DNA from: Aliicoccus persicus_A
GTDB taxonomy: Bacteria; Bacillota; Bacilli; Staphylococcales; Salinicoccaceae
Length of the DNA: 23,913 nucleotides
Assembly: GCA_020741755.1 (NCBI GenBank)
Contig: DYYI01000052.1
Coordinates: forward strand, 1-23,913
Direction of reading: 5' to 3'
Under the pieces are notes generated by a model. The model searched no databases and was not told where the DNA came from. It worked only from the letters and a program-made list of their open reading frames with translations. How positions within the stretch are numbered: the first letter of the stretch is position 1; every line of letters begins with the position of its first letter. Position numbers and translations under genes: made by a program. Shown here piece after piece: positions 15,741-23,825 of this stretch.

Positions 15741-16682
15741 GTGGAAGTCATTAAATTGCATTACCCCAAAGTTGAATTAAGTCAATCACTCGAACCGTGC
15801 GCAGTTGCACTTGGTTTTTTTGATGGACTTCACCTTGGGCATCAAAAGGTCATTCAATCGATGATTGATATTGCAGAGAGACAAGGATTGAAAAAAGGAG
15901 TTGTGACATTCGATCCGCACCCGTCTGTCGTACTGGATCCTACAAGAAAACGAACGTCATATATCACACCGATTGAAGTGAAGTTAAAGATGCTCGAAGA
16001 AATGGGCGTAGACTATGCATTCGTCATTCAGTTTTCAAGTGGTTTCCGTTCGATTAGCCCAGAGGATTTTGTCGAAGACTATTTGATCGACATTCAAGTG
16101 AAATCAGTGGTCACTGGCTTTGATTTTACATACGGTAAGTACGGTGAAGGCAATGTGGATACTTTGAATGAATATAGCGAATTTGACACAACGATTATTG
16201 AACGTATGGATATCGATGGTGAGAAAATTTCAACGACGCAAATTTTACAAGATTTAAAAGACCGTCGTCTTGATGAGGCGAATATCGCACTTGGTCGACC
16301 ATTTGAACTAGAAGGTCTCGTCGTACAAGGTGAGAAGATGGGGCGTACGATCGGTTTTCCGACAGCTAATATTGAACTTAAGTATCGCTACCAAACACCT
16401 GCAAATGGTGTGTATGTCGTGAAGTTGAAATTAAATGCACACGATAAAATTCTAAACGGTGTATGTAATGTCGGGATAAAACCGACGATCGAGCGTGAAA
16501 AACATACGAAAACAATCGAAGTGCATTTACTCGATTTTGATAAAGACATATACGGTGAAGAAGTCACAGTGTATTTCTTAGAGTATTTAAGAGACGAACA
16601 AAAATTTGATGGTTTAGATGCTTTAAAGGCGAAGATTAATGATGATGTCCTGCGTTCACGAGAATTACTTGAAGATCACTAA
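15741..16682 (+). CDS. ribF: Bifunctional riboflavin kinase / FAD synthetase
   Basis: Phosphorylates riboflavin to FMN and adenylates FMN to FAD. The N-terminal nucleotidyltransferase domain has GFFDGLHLGH at 25-34, VVTGFDFTYGKYGEG at about 123-137 and the ISTTQI segment at about 163-168. The C-terminal kinase domain starts near GRPFELEG (185-192) and carries GFPTAN (205-210), the ATP/Mg-binding PTAN motif. 313 aa is the usual size. The start is GTG at 15741 with a very strong AGGAGGAGAT (15728-15737) that overlaps the truB stop. No FMN riboswitch is present upstream; the gene travels with truB as in most Bacillales. Confidence 0.97.
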   Translation: MEVIKLHYPKVELSQSLEPCAVALGFFDGLHLGHQKVIQSMIDIAERQGLKKGVVTFDPHPSVVLDPTRKRTSYITPIEVKLKMLEEMGVDYAFVIQFSSGFRSISPEDFVEDYLIDIQVKSVVTGFDFTYGKYGEGNVDTLNEYSEFDTTIIERMDIDGEKISTTQILQDLKDRRLDEANIALGRPFELEGLVVQGEKMGRTIGFPTANIELKYRYQTPANGVYVVKLKLNAHDKILNGVCNVGIKPTIEREKHTKTIEVHLLDFDKDIYGEEVTVYFLEYLRDEQKFDGLDALKAKINDDVLRSRELLEDH

Positions 16683-16690
16683 TATTTACC

Positions 16691-16719
16691 TTGCATCATA
16701 GCTAATAATCTAGTATAAT
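16691..16719 (+). promoter_or_regulatory. Sigma-A-type promoter of rpsO
   Basis: TTGCAT (16691-16696), a 17-base spacer and a perfect TATAAT (16714-16719). The start point would be near 16726, leaving a leader of about 78 bases before the rpsO start codon. Confidence 0.8.
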
Positions 16720-16722
16720 TCA

Positions 16723-16798
16723 TCAAGTACCCTTTCTTGACATTTTGAGACTCCGACGAATGTTCAGATTCGGGCGTATATTATTTTAAAGGAGGAAA
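16723..16798 (+). promoter_or_regulatory. Structured rpsO leader, possible S15 autoregulatory RNA
   Basis: Two hairpins can be drawn: TCAAG/CTTGA (16723-16727 with 16736-16740), and CC-CGAAT/ATTCG-GG with a two-base bulge (16753-16761 with 16768-16774). The AAAGGAGG ribosome binding site at 16788-16795 follows. S15 is known to repress its own mRNA through different leader structures in several bacteria, including Bacillales. I do not recognise a specific published class here, so the regulatory role is inference. Confidence 0.4.
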
Positions 16799-16803
16799 TA
16801 ACT

Positions 16804-17073
16804 ATGGCTATTTCACAAGAGCGTAAAAATGAAATCATCGCAGAATATCGTATTCACGAAACGGATACGGGATCTCCTGAAGTTCAGATTGCTGTTTTAT
16901 CTGCAGAGATCAATGCGTTAAACGAACATTTACGTACGCACAAAAAAGACCACCATTCAAGAAGAGGATTATTGAAAATGGTTGGTCGTCGTAAGCACCT
17001 TCAAACGTACTTACGTGAAAAAGACATTCAAAGATACCGTGAATTAATCGGTAAGCTTGGATTAAGAAGATAA
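16804..17073 (+). CDS. rpsO: 30S ribosomal protein S15
   Basis: Primary 16S rRNA-binding protein of the small-subunit platform and part of intersubunit bridge B4. 89 aa, all-helical. The family signature is seen from about residue 38 (HLRTHKKDHHSRRGLLKMVG), with the RNA-contacting His/Ser residues DHHS present and the LRKR-like end GKLGLRR. ATG at 16804 is preceded by AAAGGAGG with ideal spacing. It forms a one-gene transcription unit with its own promoter and terminator, between ribF and pnp as in most bacteria. Confidence 0.99.
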   Translation: MAISQERKNEIIAEYRIHETDTGSPEVQIAVLSAEINALNEHLRTHKKDHHSRRGLLKMVGRRKHLQTYLREKDIQRYRELIGKLGLRR

Positions 17074-17092
17074 TTATTAGGATGATAAATCG

Positions 17093-17128
17093 GCACTGTG
17101 TTTCTCTTAAAAGACACAGTGCTTTTTT
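17093..17128 (+). terminator. Intrinsic terminator after rpsO
   Basis: Perfect 9-bp stem GCACTGTGT/ACACAGTGC (17093-17101 with 17114-17122), a 12-base loop, then six T (17123-17128). It lies 20 bases after the rpsO stop and separates rpsO from pnp. Confidence 0.92.
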
Positions 17129-17135
17129 GCGTTCA

Positions 17136-17184
17136 TTGACACATCGCATTCAATATATATTTAGTCATTAAAAAATGATATAAT
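17136..17184 (+). promoter_or_regulatory. Promoter region of pnp
   Basis: Two overlapping candidates. The better one is an extended -10, TGATATAAT (17176-17184), with only a weak -35 (TATATT at 17156-17161), which gives a leader of about 28 bases. The other has a perfect -35 TTGACA (17136-17141) and a poor -10 TATTTA (17158-17163) 16 bases on. Either would start the pnp-rnjB unit downstream of the rpsO terminator. Confidence 0.6.
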
Positions 17185-17218
17185 TGCATAGAGTAGATAC
17201 TAAGGAGAGAATATAATT

Positions 17219-19330
17219 ATGAGTGGTACTTTAAAAAAAGTATTTGAAACGAAATGGGGCAATCACAAGCTGGTTGTCGAGTATGGTGAACTCGCGAAAC
17301 AAGCGAATGGTGCGGTGTTAATCCGCTATGGCGACACAGTTGTTTTATCGACTGCTACAGCATCCAAAAAACCAAAAGATGTGGACTTTTTCCCATTGAT
17401 GGTTGCTTATGAAGAAAAATTATATGCTGCTGGTAAAATTCCAGGAGGCTTTAACAAGAGAGAAGGGCGACCTAGCGAAGTTGCAACGTTGACATCACGC
17501 TTGATCGACAGACCGATCCGTCCACTATTTCCAGACGGATACCGCCATGACGTACAAGTGATTTCAACTGTACTATCAGTCGATAATGAAGCATCACCAG
17601 AGATGGCAGCAATGCTCGGCAGTTCACTTGCTTTAAGTGTAAGTGATATCCCATTCGAAGGACCTATTGCAGGTGTGAATATCGGTCTCACTCATGATGG
17701 CGAATTTTTGATCAATCCTTCAGCAGAAGCACTGCAGAATTCTTTACTTGATTTACAAGTTGCCGGAACGAAAGATGCAGTAAACATGGTTGAAGCGGGT
17801 GCAAAAGAAGTGCCTGAAGATAAAATGCTCGAAGCAATTTTGTTTGCGCATGAAAATATTAAAGAGATGGTCGCGTTCCAAGAAGATATTTTAAGTCAAA
17901 TTGAAGTGGTGAAAAATGAGTTCGTCCCTGAGGAATCAGATGAATCATTAAACCAACTGATCTCAGAACGTGCGTTACAGTTTGGGTTATATGACGCAAT
18001 TAAAAACCCAGATAAGTTAGAACGTGAAGCAGCAATCACAGCAGCAAAAGATGAAATTTTAAGTGTTTATGATGCAGATGATGCTGAAGTTGAAGATGAG
18101 TTAAAGCGTGCAGATAATATCGTTGACAAGCTAATTAAACAGGAAGTACGTCGTTTAATTACTGAAGAGAAAGTGCGTCCTGACGGCCGTCACCCAAGTG
18201 AAATTCGTCCGCTAAACTCACAAGTTGGTATACTACCGCGCACACACGGTTCAGGTTTATTTACACGTGGTCAAACACAAGTGCTATCTGTTGCAACATT
18301 GGGTGCACTTGGAGAACATCAAATTATCGATGGCCTTGGTGAAGAAGCAGAGAAACATTACATGCATCACTACAACTTCCCAAATTACTCAGTCGGTGAA
18401 ACTGGTCCATTGCGTGGACCTGGACGCCGTGAAATCGGTCATGGTGCACTCGGAGAACGTGCTTTATTCCAAGTGTTACCTGATATTAAAGATTTCCCTT
18501 ACACAATTCGAGTCGTCAGTGAAGTGTTAGAATCTAACGGTTCAAGTTCTCAAGCATCAATCTGTGGATCGACGCTCGCGCTCATGGATGCTGGTGTACC
18601 AATCAAAAATCCAGTTTCAGGTATTGCGATGGGTCTTGTTCAACTTGGTGAGGACTATACGATTTTATCGGATATCCAAGGTATGGAAGATGCGCTAGGA
18701 GATATGGACTTTAAAGTAGCTGGTACTAAAAATGGTATTACAGCAATTCAAATGGACATTAAAATCGATGGACTTTCTGAAGATATTTTAAGAGAAGCGT
18801 TGGAACAAGCACGTGTAGGACGTCAAGAGATTTTAGAAAACATGCTAGCGACACTAGAAGCACCAAGAGAAGAATTATCACCATACGCACCAAAAGTTGA
18901 AATTATGAAAATCGATCCGAATAAGATTCGTGACGTCATTGGACCAGGCGGTAAGAAGATTAATGAAATCATCGATGCAACTGGTGTTAAATTAGACATC
19001 GAGCAAGATGGTACAGTCTTCATCGGTTCAAGTGATCAAGCGATGATCACACAAGCACGTAAGATGATTGAAGATATCGTACGTGTTGCAGAAGTTGGTG
19101 AAGTGTATATGGCAACGGTTAAACGTATCGAAAAATTCGGTGCATTTGTTGAACTCTTCCCAGGTAAAGATGCACTCGTCCACATTTCACAACTTGCTAA
19201 AGAGCGTGTGAACAAAGTTGAAGATGTGGTTAAACTCGACGATCAGATGCTCGTAAAAGTAACAGAAATTGATAGACAAGGACGCGTCAATGCATCGCGC
19301 AAAGTGATGTTAGAAGAAAAAGGAGAATAG
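17219..19330 (+). CDS. pnp: Polynucleotide phosphorylase (PNPase)
   Basis: 3'-5' exoribonuclease that uses phosphate to release nucleoside diphosphates; it acts as a trimer in mRNA turnover and RNA quality control. In order: RNase PH domain 1 (about 1-215), a helical linker (to about 310), RNase PH domain 2 (about 315-545, with FTRGQTQVLSVATLG and the RRE-I-G-H-G block), a KH domain with VIGPGGKKINEI near 573-584, and an S1 domain from about 626 (KFGAFVELFPGKDALVHIS). At 703 aa it is full length. ATG at 17219 has AAGGAGAG upstream. The S1 end lacks the long acidic tail of some homologues. The unknown 87-aa gene begins 2 bases after its stop, with its ribosome binding site inside the last pnp codons, so the two are coupled. 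Confidence 0.98.
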   Translation: MSGTLKKVFETKWGNHKLVVEYGELAKQANGAVLIRYGDTVVLSTATASKKPKDVDFFPLMVAYEEKLYAAGKIPGGFNKREGRPSEVATLTSRLIDRPIRPLFPDGYRHDVQVISTVLSVDNEASPEMAAMLGSSLALSVSDIPFEGPIAGVNIGLTHDGEFLINPSAEALQNSLLDLQVAGTKDAVNMVEAGAKEVPEDKMLEAILFAHENIKEMVAFQEDILSQIEVVKNEFVPEESDESLNQLISERALQFGLYDAIKNPDKLEREAAITAAKDEILSVYDADDAEVEDELKRADNIVDKLIKQEVRRLITEEKVRPDGRHPSEIRPLNSQVGILPRTHGSGLFTRGQTQVLSVATLGALGEHQIIDGLGEEAEKHYMHHYNFPNYSVGETGPLRGPGRREIGHGALGERALFQVLPDIKDFPYTIRVVSEVLESNGSSSQASICGSTLALMDAGVPIKNPVSGIAMGLVQLGEDYTILSDIQGMEDALGDMDFKVAGTKNGITAIQMDIKIDGLSEDILREALEQARVGRQEILENMLATLEAPREELSPYAPKVEIMKIDPNKIRDVIGPGGKKINEIIDATGVKLDIEQDGTVFIGSSDQAMITQARKMIEDIVRVAEVGEVYMATVKRIEKFGAFVELFPGKDALVHISQLAKERVNKVEDVVKLDDQMLVKVTEIDRQGRVNASRKVMLEEKGE

Positions 19331-19332
19331 CA

Positions 19333-19596
19333 ATGATATTTACCAATGTACAATTAAATGATAAGGATTTTGAAGTCGATGGACAATATCGCGTAACAGA
19401 GGATAAAGAAATTAAAGTATCGTTCAACTCACTCAAATTTGGCAATGCGCTGAAACAATATCATGAAACGAGAAAAGTAATCGATGCACTCGTATTTAAA
19501 CACGAAGATGAAGAAAAAAACAAATTCGAACAGTTGATATTGGATAATTTAACGATAGACAATAACGGTTATCGAGCAACATTTATAGAACAGTAG
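19333..19596 (+). CDS. Unknown 87-aa protein encoded between pnp and rnjB
   Basis: I do not recognise this gene. It starts with ATG at 19333, preceded by AAAAGGAGA in the final codons of pnp; its stop is 10 bases before the rnjB start codon. Codon use and base composition look like the neighbours, so it seems a true resident gene rather than a chance frame. The protein is charged and slightly acidic (17 Asp/Glu against 12 Lys/Arg), with no Cys, no Trp, no signal peptide and no membrane segment. The pattern suggests a beta-rich first half (FTNVQLNDKDFEVDGQYRV, then EIKVSF) followed by a helix of about 15-20 residues (from KFGNALKQYHETRKVIDALV). Its place between two RNA-decay genes hints at a link to RNA turnover, but this is inference only. 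I know of no equivalent gene between pnp and rnjB in S. aureus. Confidence 0.75.
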   Translation: MIFTNVQLNDKDFEVDGQYRVTEDKEIKVSFNSLKFGNALKQYHETRKVIDALVFKHEDEEKNKFEQLILDNLTIDNNGYRATFIEQ

Positions 19597-19606
19597 GTGA
19601 GTCGAA

Positions 19607-21283
19607 GTGAAATCAACTCGAAAGAAAGATGTCGATTTAAAAATTATACCGCTTGGCGGTGTAGGGGAAATCGCAAAAAACATGTATGTCATCAGTGTTG
19701 ATAATGAAATGTTTATCCTTGATGCAGGACTCATGTTCCCCGAAGATGAAATGTTAGGTATTGATGTTGTCATTCCTGATATTACGTATATTAAAGAAAA
19801 CAAAGATAAGTTAAAGGGAATCTTTTTGTCACATGGTCATGAGGACTCAATCGGTGCACTACCGTATATCATTCAAGATTTAGATGTGCCAATCTATGCG
19901 TCACGTTTAACGATTGCTCTCGTTAAAGATCGTTTTAAAGCACGTGGTGTGAACAAAAAAGTGAAATTCCATACGATAGATAACAAATCAGTGATTAAGT
20001 TCGATCAAGTGAGCATGGAGTTCTTTGAAGTGAGCCATAGTATTGCTGATGCATATGGTGCAGCAATCCATACACCGATGGGAACGGTCATTTATACCGG
20101 TGAGTTTAAAGTGGACCAAAGCTTGACGGGCGACTACGGCTACAACATGGCGAAGATGTATGATATTGCTGAAAAAAATAATATCTTAGCATTGATAAGT
20201 GATTCGACAGAAGCAGAAAAACGTGGCTACAACACGCCTGAGAATGTCGTTGAAAGTCACCTGCTCGATGAGTTTTCAAAAACTAACGGTAGAATAATCG
20301 TGTCATGTTATGCATCAAACTTCGTAAGAATCCAGCAAGTGTTAACGAATGCTGCGAAGACGAACCGTAAAGTATCATTCTTAGGTAAGACGCTAGAGTC
20401 GTCATTTAGCGTTGCCCGAAACTTAGGATATTTTGATATTCCTGAAGGTTTGCTTGTACCGAGCCAGTCGATCGGGGATTATCCTAAAAATGAAATCGTC
20501 ATTATCGCAACGGGGTCACAAGGTGAACCTATTGAAGCACTCGGTAAAATGAGTCGAGGCAAACATGATGTGACAAACATCATTGAGGGAGATCGCGTAT
20601 TCGTTTTAACGACAGCATCATCGAATATGGAAGTCATTTTATATTCGACTTTAAACGAGCTTGTAAAAGCAGGTGCATCAATCATGTTACCGAAAGATGG
20701 TATGCACGCATCAGGTCACGGTTTAAGTGAAGAATTGAAGATGATTTTAAATATTTTCAAACCAGAATATTTCATCCCAGTACAAGGTGAGTTTAAAATG
20801 CAAATCGCGCATGCCAAACTTGCTGCGGAAACTGGCGTACTCCCTGAAAATATTTTCTTACTCGAAAAAGGGGATGTCGTTTCGTCCGACAAAGGCATAC
20901 TTTTATCGAACGATAAAGTAACCGCAGGCAATGTATTAATCGATGGTAGTGGTGTTGGTGACGTCGGGAACATCGTGTTAAGAGATCGTCGCCTGCTCAG
21001 TGATAATGGTATTTTTATTGCTGTCGTATCGATTGATAAGAAAAATAAAAAAATTGTCGCAGGTCCTGAAATTCAATCACGTGGATTTGTCTACGTAAAA
21101 GAAAGTGAAGAATTGTTGAAGGAAGCTGAAGGTCGTATTCTTGAAATCGTAGAGAACCATTTAACGACTGGTAAGCTGGAGTGGAACGATTTAAAACAAG
21201 AAATCAGAGATGATTTGAATAGATTTTTATATGACAATACGAAACGAAATCCAATGATTATTCCAATCATTTCGGAAATTTAA
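19607..21283 (+). CDS. rnjB: Ribonuclease J2-type protein (metallo-beta-lactamase/beta-CASP)
   Basis: 558-aa RNase J family protein. RNase J enzymes are 5'-3' exo- and endonucleases for mRNA decay and rRNA maturation; J2 forms a complex with J1 and is usually weakly active. Metallo-beta-lactamase segments lie at 1-200 and 370-430, beta-CASP between (about 205-365), and a C-terminal domain follows. The HxHxDH motif reads HGHEDS (76-81), so its last His is Ser81. His144 is kept. The TGD motif is TGE (Glu166). The late His (PVHGE in J1) is Gln393 in PVQGEF. HASGHG (367-372) is intact. This pattern and the overall sequence fit J2 rather than J1. The start is GTG at 19607 with AGGTGA at 19595-19600. 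Position next to pnp and ftsK matches Staphylococcus. Confidence 0.93.
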   Translation: MKSTRKKDVDLKIIPLGGVGEIAKNMYVISVDNEMFILDAGLMFPEDEMLGIDVVIPDITYIKENKDKLKGIFLSHGHEDSIGALPYIIQDLDVPIYASRLTIALVKDRFKARGVNKKVKFHTIDNKSVIKFDQVSMEFFEVSHSIADAYGAAIHTPMGTVIYTGEFKVDQSLTGDYGYNMAKMYDIAEKNNILALISDSTEAEKRGYNTPENVVESHLLDEFSKTNGRIIVSCYASNFVRIQQVLTNAAKTNRKVSFLGKTLESSFSVARNLGYFDIPEGLLVPSQSIGDYPKNEIVIIATGSQGEPIEALGKMSRGKHDVTNIIEGDRVFVLTTASSNMEVILYSTLNELVKAGASIMLPKDGMHASGHGLSEELKMILNIFKPEYFIPVQGEFKMQIAHAKLAAETGVLPENIFLLEKGDVVSSDKGILLSNDKVTAGNVLIDGSGVGDVGNIVLRDRRLLSDNGIFIAVVSIDKKNKKIVAGPEIQSRGFVYVKESEELLKEAEGRILEIVENHLTTGKLEWNDLKQEIRDDLNRFLYDNTKRNPMIIPIISEI

Positions 21284-21285
21284 AT

Positions 21286-21309
21286 ATGAGACTGTGAAAA
21301 CAGTCTCAT
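21286..21309 (+). other. Strong hairpin with GAAA tetraloop after rnjB
   Basis: Perfect 10-bp stem ATGAGACTGT/ACAGTCTCAT (21286-21295 with 21300-21309) closed by a GAAA loop. It begins 2 bases after the rnjB stop. No T-run follows directly (TCATCATATTG), so it is not a standard terminator. It may protect the rnjB mRNA 3' end, act as a weak terminator, or block 3' exonucleases. ftsK starts 21 bases later. Confidence 0.7.
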
Positions 21310-21330
21310 TCATCATATTGAGGTGTTTTT

Positions 21331-23814
21331 TTGTCTAAGAGAAAAAGTGCAACTAAAAAACAACAGGATAATCAAACAATACTCTCTATCATTGCCTTTG
21401 TGGTCATTGTTTTAATGATGGTGACCATTTTTCAATTGGGTGCTTTTGGTCAAGTCATCGACGGATTGTTTGCTTATCTTTTTGGTAGTACACGTTATTT
21501 AAGCTACTTATTAATCGTTATATTTTTTACTGTGTTAGCTTCCCGCAATAAGTTTGTAGTGTCACAACGTGCTGTTGGGTTTATTTTGTTACAAATCAGT
21601 CTAATATTTATTTTTCATTCTATTTTATACGTAACAAATCAAGCTGCCGTTGAGAACTTTTATAAGTTTGACGACACGATAAACTACATTCAAACATACG
21701 GGATTGGACACTTCTTCGGCGGTGGCATCATCGGTCAATTCCTCTTTGAATTTTCCGCAACGGTTGTGTCGCTACTTGGTACTATTCTTCTCGGACTCAT
21801 TTTCTTATATTTCAGTATATTGCTTATTTTTAAAGTGAATGTCGGTGAGGCATTGAGAACACATGGTTCATGGGCAATGCATGCTGTGAAGACCGTCTCA
21901 GTGTTTATTTGGGATATGTTAACACGTTTGTTTGAGACAGTTAAAGGCTGGATTGATTCTCTGATGGAAAAACGTGCAGAAAGCCAAGAAGAGAAGAAAG
22001 TCTCTCAAGATCATATTGTTGAAACTGACGAGAAAGAACCGACTAAAAAAGTAGAGAAACGTAAGCGTAAAAAACGTACTTTTAATACAGAGCCTGAAAA
22101 AGAGGAACCATCATTTGCTATACAGACGGGTACAACAGATGTGCGTGATATTGAAATTGAATCACCACAAGAAGATGATGAAGTTATAGAAGATAGTAAA
22201 GATGAACCTATTGACTTATCAAGCAAAGAAGATTCTACTAAATCTGCTTCTAATAACGTAGCATCTGACGATGTCATTGACGGTGAATCTCAAGATAAGC
22301 GGGAAATTGAATATGAATCAGAAGAGATACCAGATATGGTAACAGAAGAAACTGATTCTGAATCTGAAAAACTCGATAAGTTTCCGATGTATTCAGCTGA
22401 AGAAATGCGTCAGTTAAAACGCTACAAATTGCCAAGTATTACATTGCTTGAAGATGCTGTTGCGACTGAAAAAGTCAGCAATGATGAAGTGCTTGCTCAA
22501 GGTAAACTACTTGAAGAAACATTAGAGAACTTCGGCGTTAATGCGAAGGTGAATAAAATTAGAATCGGTCCTGCAGTGACTCAGTTTGAAATACAGCCGG
22601 ATATCGGAGTAAAGGTAAGTAAAATTATTAACTTACAAAATGACATCGCTCTGAACTTGGCGGCGAAAGACATTCGTATTGAAGCACCAATTCCAGGTAA
22701 ATCTGCTGTTGGAATTGAAGTGCCAAATTCTGTGATCAGTATGGTGACCTTGCGAGAAGTGCTGAAGAAACGAACGAGTTCAAACCCGCTTGAAGTTGCA
22801 CTCGGTAAAGATATTTCCGGAACGCCAATCATGGCGGAACTCAACAAGATGCCACACTTACTCGTTGCGGGTTCAACAGGTAGTGGTAAATCCGTATGTA
22901 TTAACGGCATTATCATCAGCATATTAATGAATGCTAAACCACACGAAGTGAAATTGATGATGGTCGATCCGAAAATGGTTGAGCTCAATGTTTATAACGG
23001 TATTCCGCATTTGCTTGCACCAGTGGTAACGAACCCACAAAAAGCAAGTGACGCATTAAATAAAATTGTATCTGAGATGGAGCGTCGCTATGATTTGTTC
23101 TCACATACAAACACACGTAATATTGAAGCATATAATCAGTATTTAGAACGTGAGACAGACGGTCATAAAGCGGTTCAAAAACTGCCTTATATCGTAGTCA
23201 TTATCGATGAGTTAGCCGACCTGATGATGGTCGCTTCTAAAGACGTCGAGGCCTCGATCACACGTATTGCACAGATGGCTCGTGCTGCTGGTATACATTT
23301 AATCATCGCAACACAGCGTCCGTCCGTTGACGTAATTACAGGAATCATTAAAGCGAATATACCGTCTCGAATCGCCTTTAGTGTGAGTTCACAAACAGAC
23401 TCACGTACGATCATCGATGGTCAAGGTGCTGAGAAATTACTCGGCCGTGGTGATATGTTGTTCTTACCGTCCGGTCGAAGCAAACCGATTCGTGTACAAG
23501 GCGCATTCTTAAGCGATAATGAAGTGAATGATGTTGTGGAATCAATTACATCACAAATGAAAGCCAACTATGAAAAATCCATTATGAATCAACCGACAGA
23601 AACAAAAGAAGTCGAATCTGAGGATGAACTTTATCCGGATGCGAAATGGTTTGTTATAGAAGAACAGCGTGCGAGTGCGTCGTTGTTACAACGCCAATTT
23701 AGAATCGGATATAACCGAGCAGCACGGCTAGTCGATGACTTAGAAGCCAACGGTGTGATAGGTCCAAGCAGTGGGAGTAAGCCACGTGCCGTACTCATTC
23801 AAGAAAACGATTAA
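21331..23814 (+). CDS. ftsK: DNA translocase of the FtsK/SpoIIIE family
   Basis: Membrane-anchored hexameric motor that moves chromosomal DNA through the division septum. The N-terminus has four hydrophobic helices in residues 17-168. A poorly conserved linker runs from about 205 to 362: first basic (KRKRKKR, 243-249), then strongly acidic (266-350). The motor follows, with Walker A GSTGSGKS at 514-521 and Walker B IVVIIDELAD with Asp626. A winged-helix gamma domain (about 760-827) ends the protein and would read polar DNA signals. At 827 aa it is longer than the ~790 I recall for the staphylococcal homologue next to rnjB, mainly through the linker. The start is TTG at 21331 with GAGGTG at 21320-21325. 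Whether it is FtsK or SpoIIIE in function cannot be told from sequence alone. Confidence 0.96.
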   Translation: MSKRKSATKKQQDNQTILSIIAFVVIVLMMVTIFQLGAFGQVIDGLFAYLFGSTRYLSYLLIVIFFTVLASRNKFVVSQRAVGFILLQISLIFIFHSILYVTNQAAVENFYKFDDTINYIQTYGIGHFFGGGIIGQFLFEFSATVVSLLGTILLGLIFLYFSILLIFKVNVGEALRTHGSWAMHAVKTVSVFIWDMLTRLFETVKGWIDSLMEKRAESQEEKKVSQDHIVETDEKEPTKKVEKRKRKKRTFNTEPEKEEPSFAIQTGTTDVRDIEIESPQEDDEVIEDSKDEPIDLSSKEDSTKSASNNVASDDVIDGESQDKREIEYESEEIPDMVTEETDSESEKLDKFPMYSAEEMRQLKRYKLPSITLLEDAVATEKVSNDEVLAQGKLLEETLENFGVNAKVNKIRIGPAVTQFEIQPDIGVKVSKIINLQNDIALNLAAKDIRIEAPIPGKSAVGIEVPNSVISMVTLREVLKKRTSSNPLEVALGKDISGTPIMAELNKMPHLLVAGSTGSGKSVCINGIIISILMNAKPHEVKLMMVDPKMVELNVYNGIPHLLAPVVTNPQKASDALNKIVSEMERRYDLFSHTNTRNIEAYNQYLERETDGHKAVQKLPYIVVIIDELADLMMVASKDVEASITRIAQMARAAGIHLIIATQRPSVDVITGIIKANIPSRIAFSVSSQTDSRTIIDGQGAEKLLGRGDMLFLPSGRSKPIRVQGAFLSDNEVNDVVESITSQMKANYEKSIMNQPTETKEVESEDELYPDAKWFVIEEQRASASLLQRQFRIGYNRAARLVDDLEANGVIGPSSGSKPRAVLIQEND

Positions 23815-23825
23815 GGGGAAATTAG

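Noticed and set aside
16683..16803. Possible short gene in the ribF-rpsO gap
   Set aside because: No frame with a ribosome binding site is present; the gap is explained by the rpsO promoter and leader.
18225..18530. 101-codon open frame on the plus strand in another frame
   Set aside because: It overlaps the conserved RNase PH domain 2 of pnp completely, and its product has low-complexity composition without a start context.
22140..22380. Acidic Asp/Glu/Ser-rich stretch in ftsK as a sign of insertion or frameshift
   Set aside because: FtsK/SpoIIIE linkers are normally variable, charged and of low complexity; the frame is open on both sides and the motor domain follows correctly.
22581..22988. 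135-codon open frame on the minus strand
   Set aside because: It lies wholly inside the conserved FtsK motor region on the other strand, has no ribosome binding site of note, and its translation resembles no protein; it is a shadow of ftsK.
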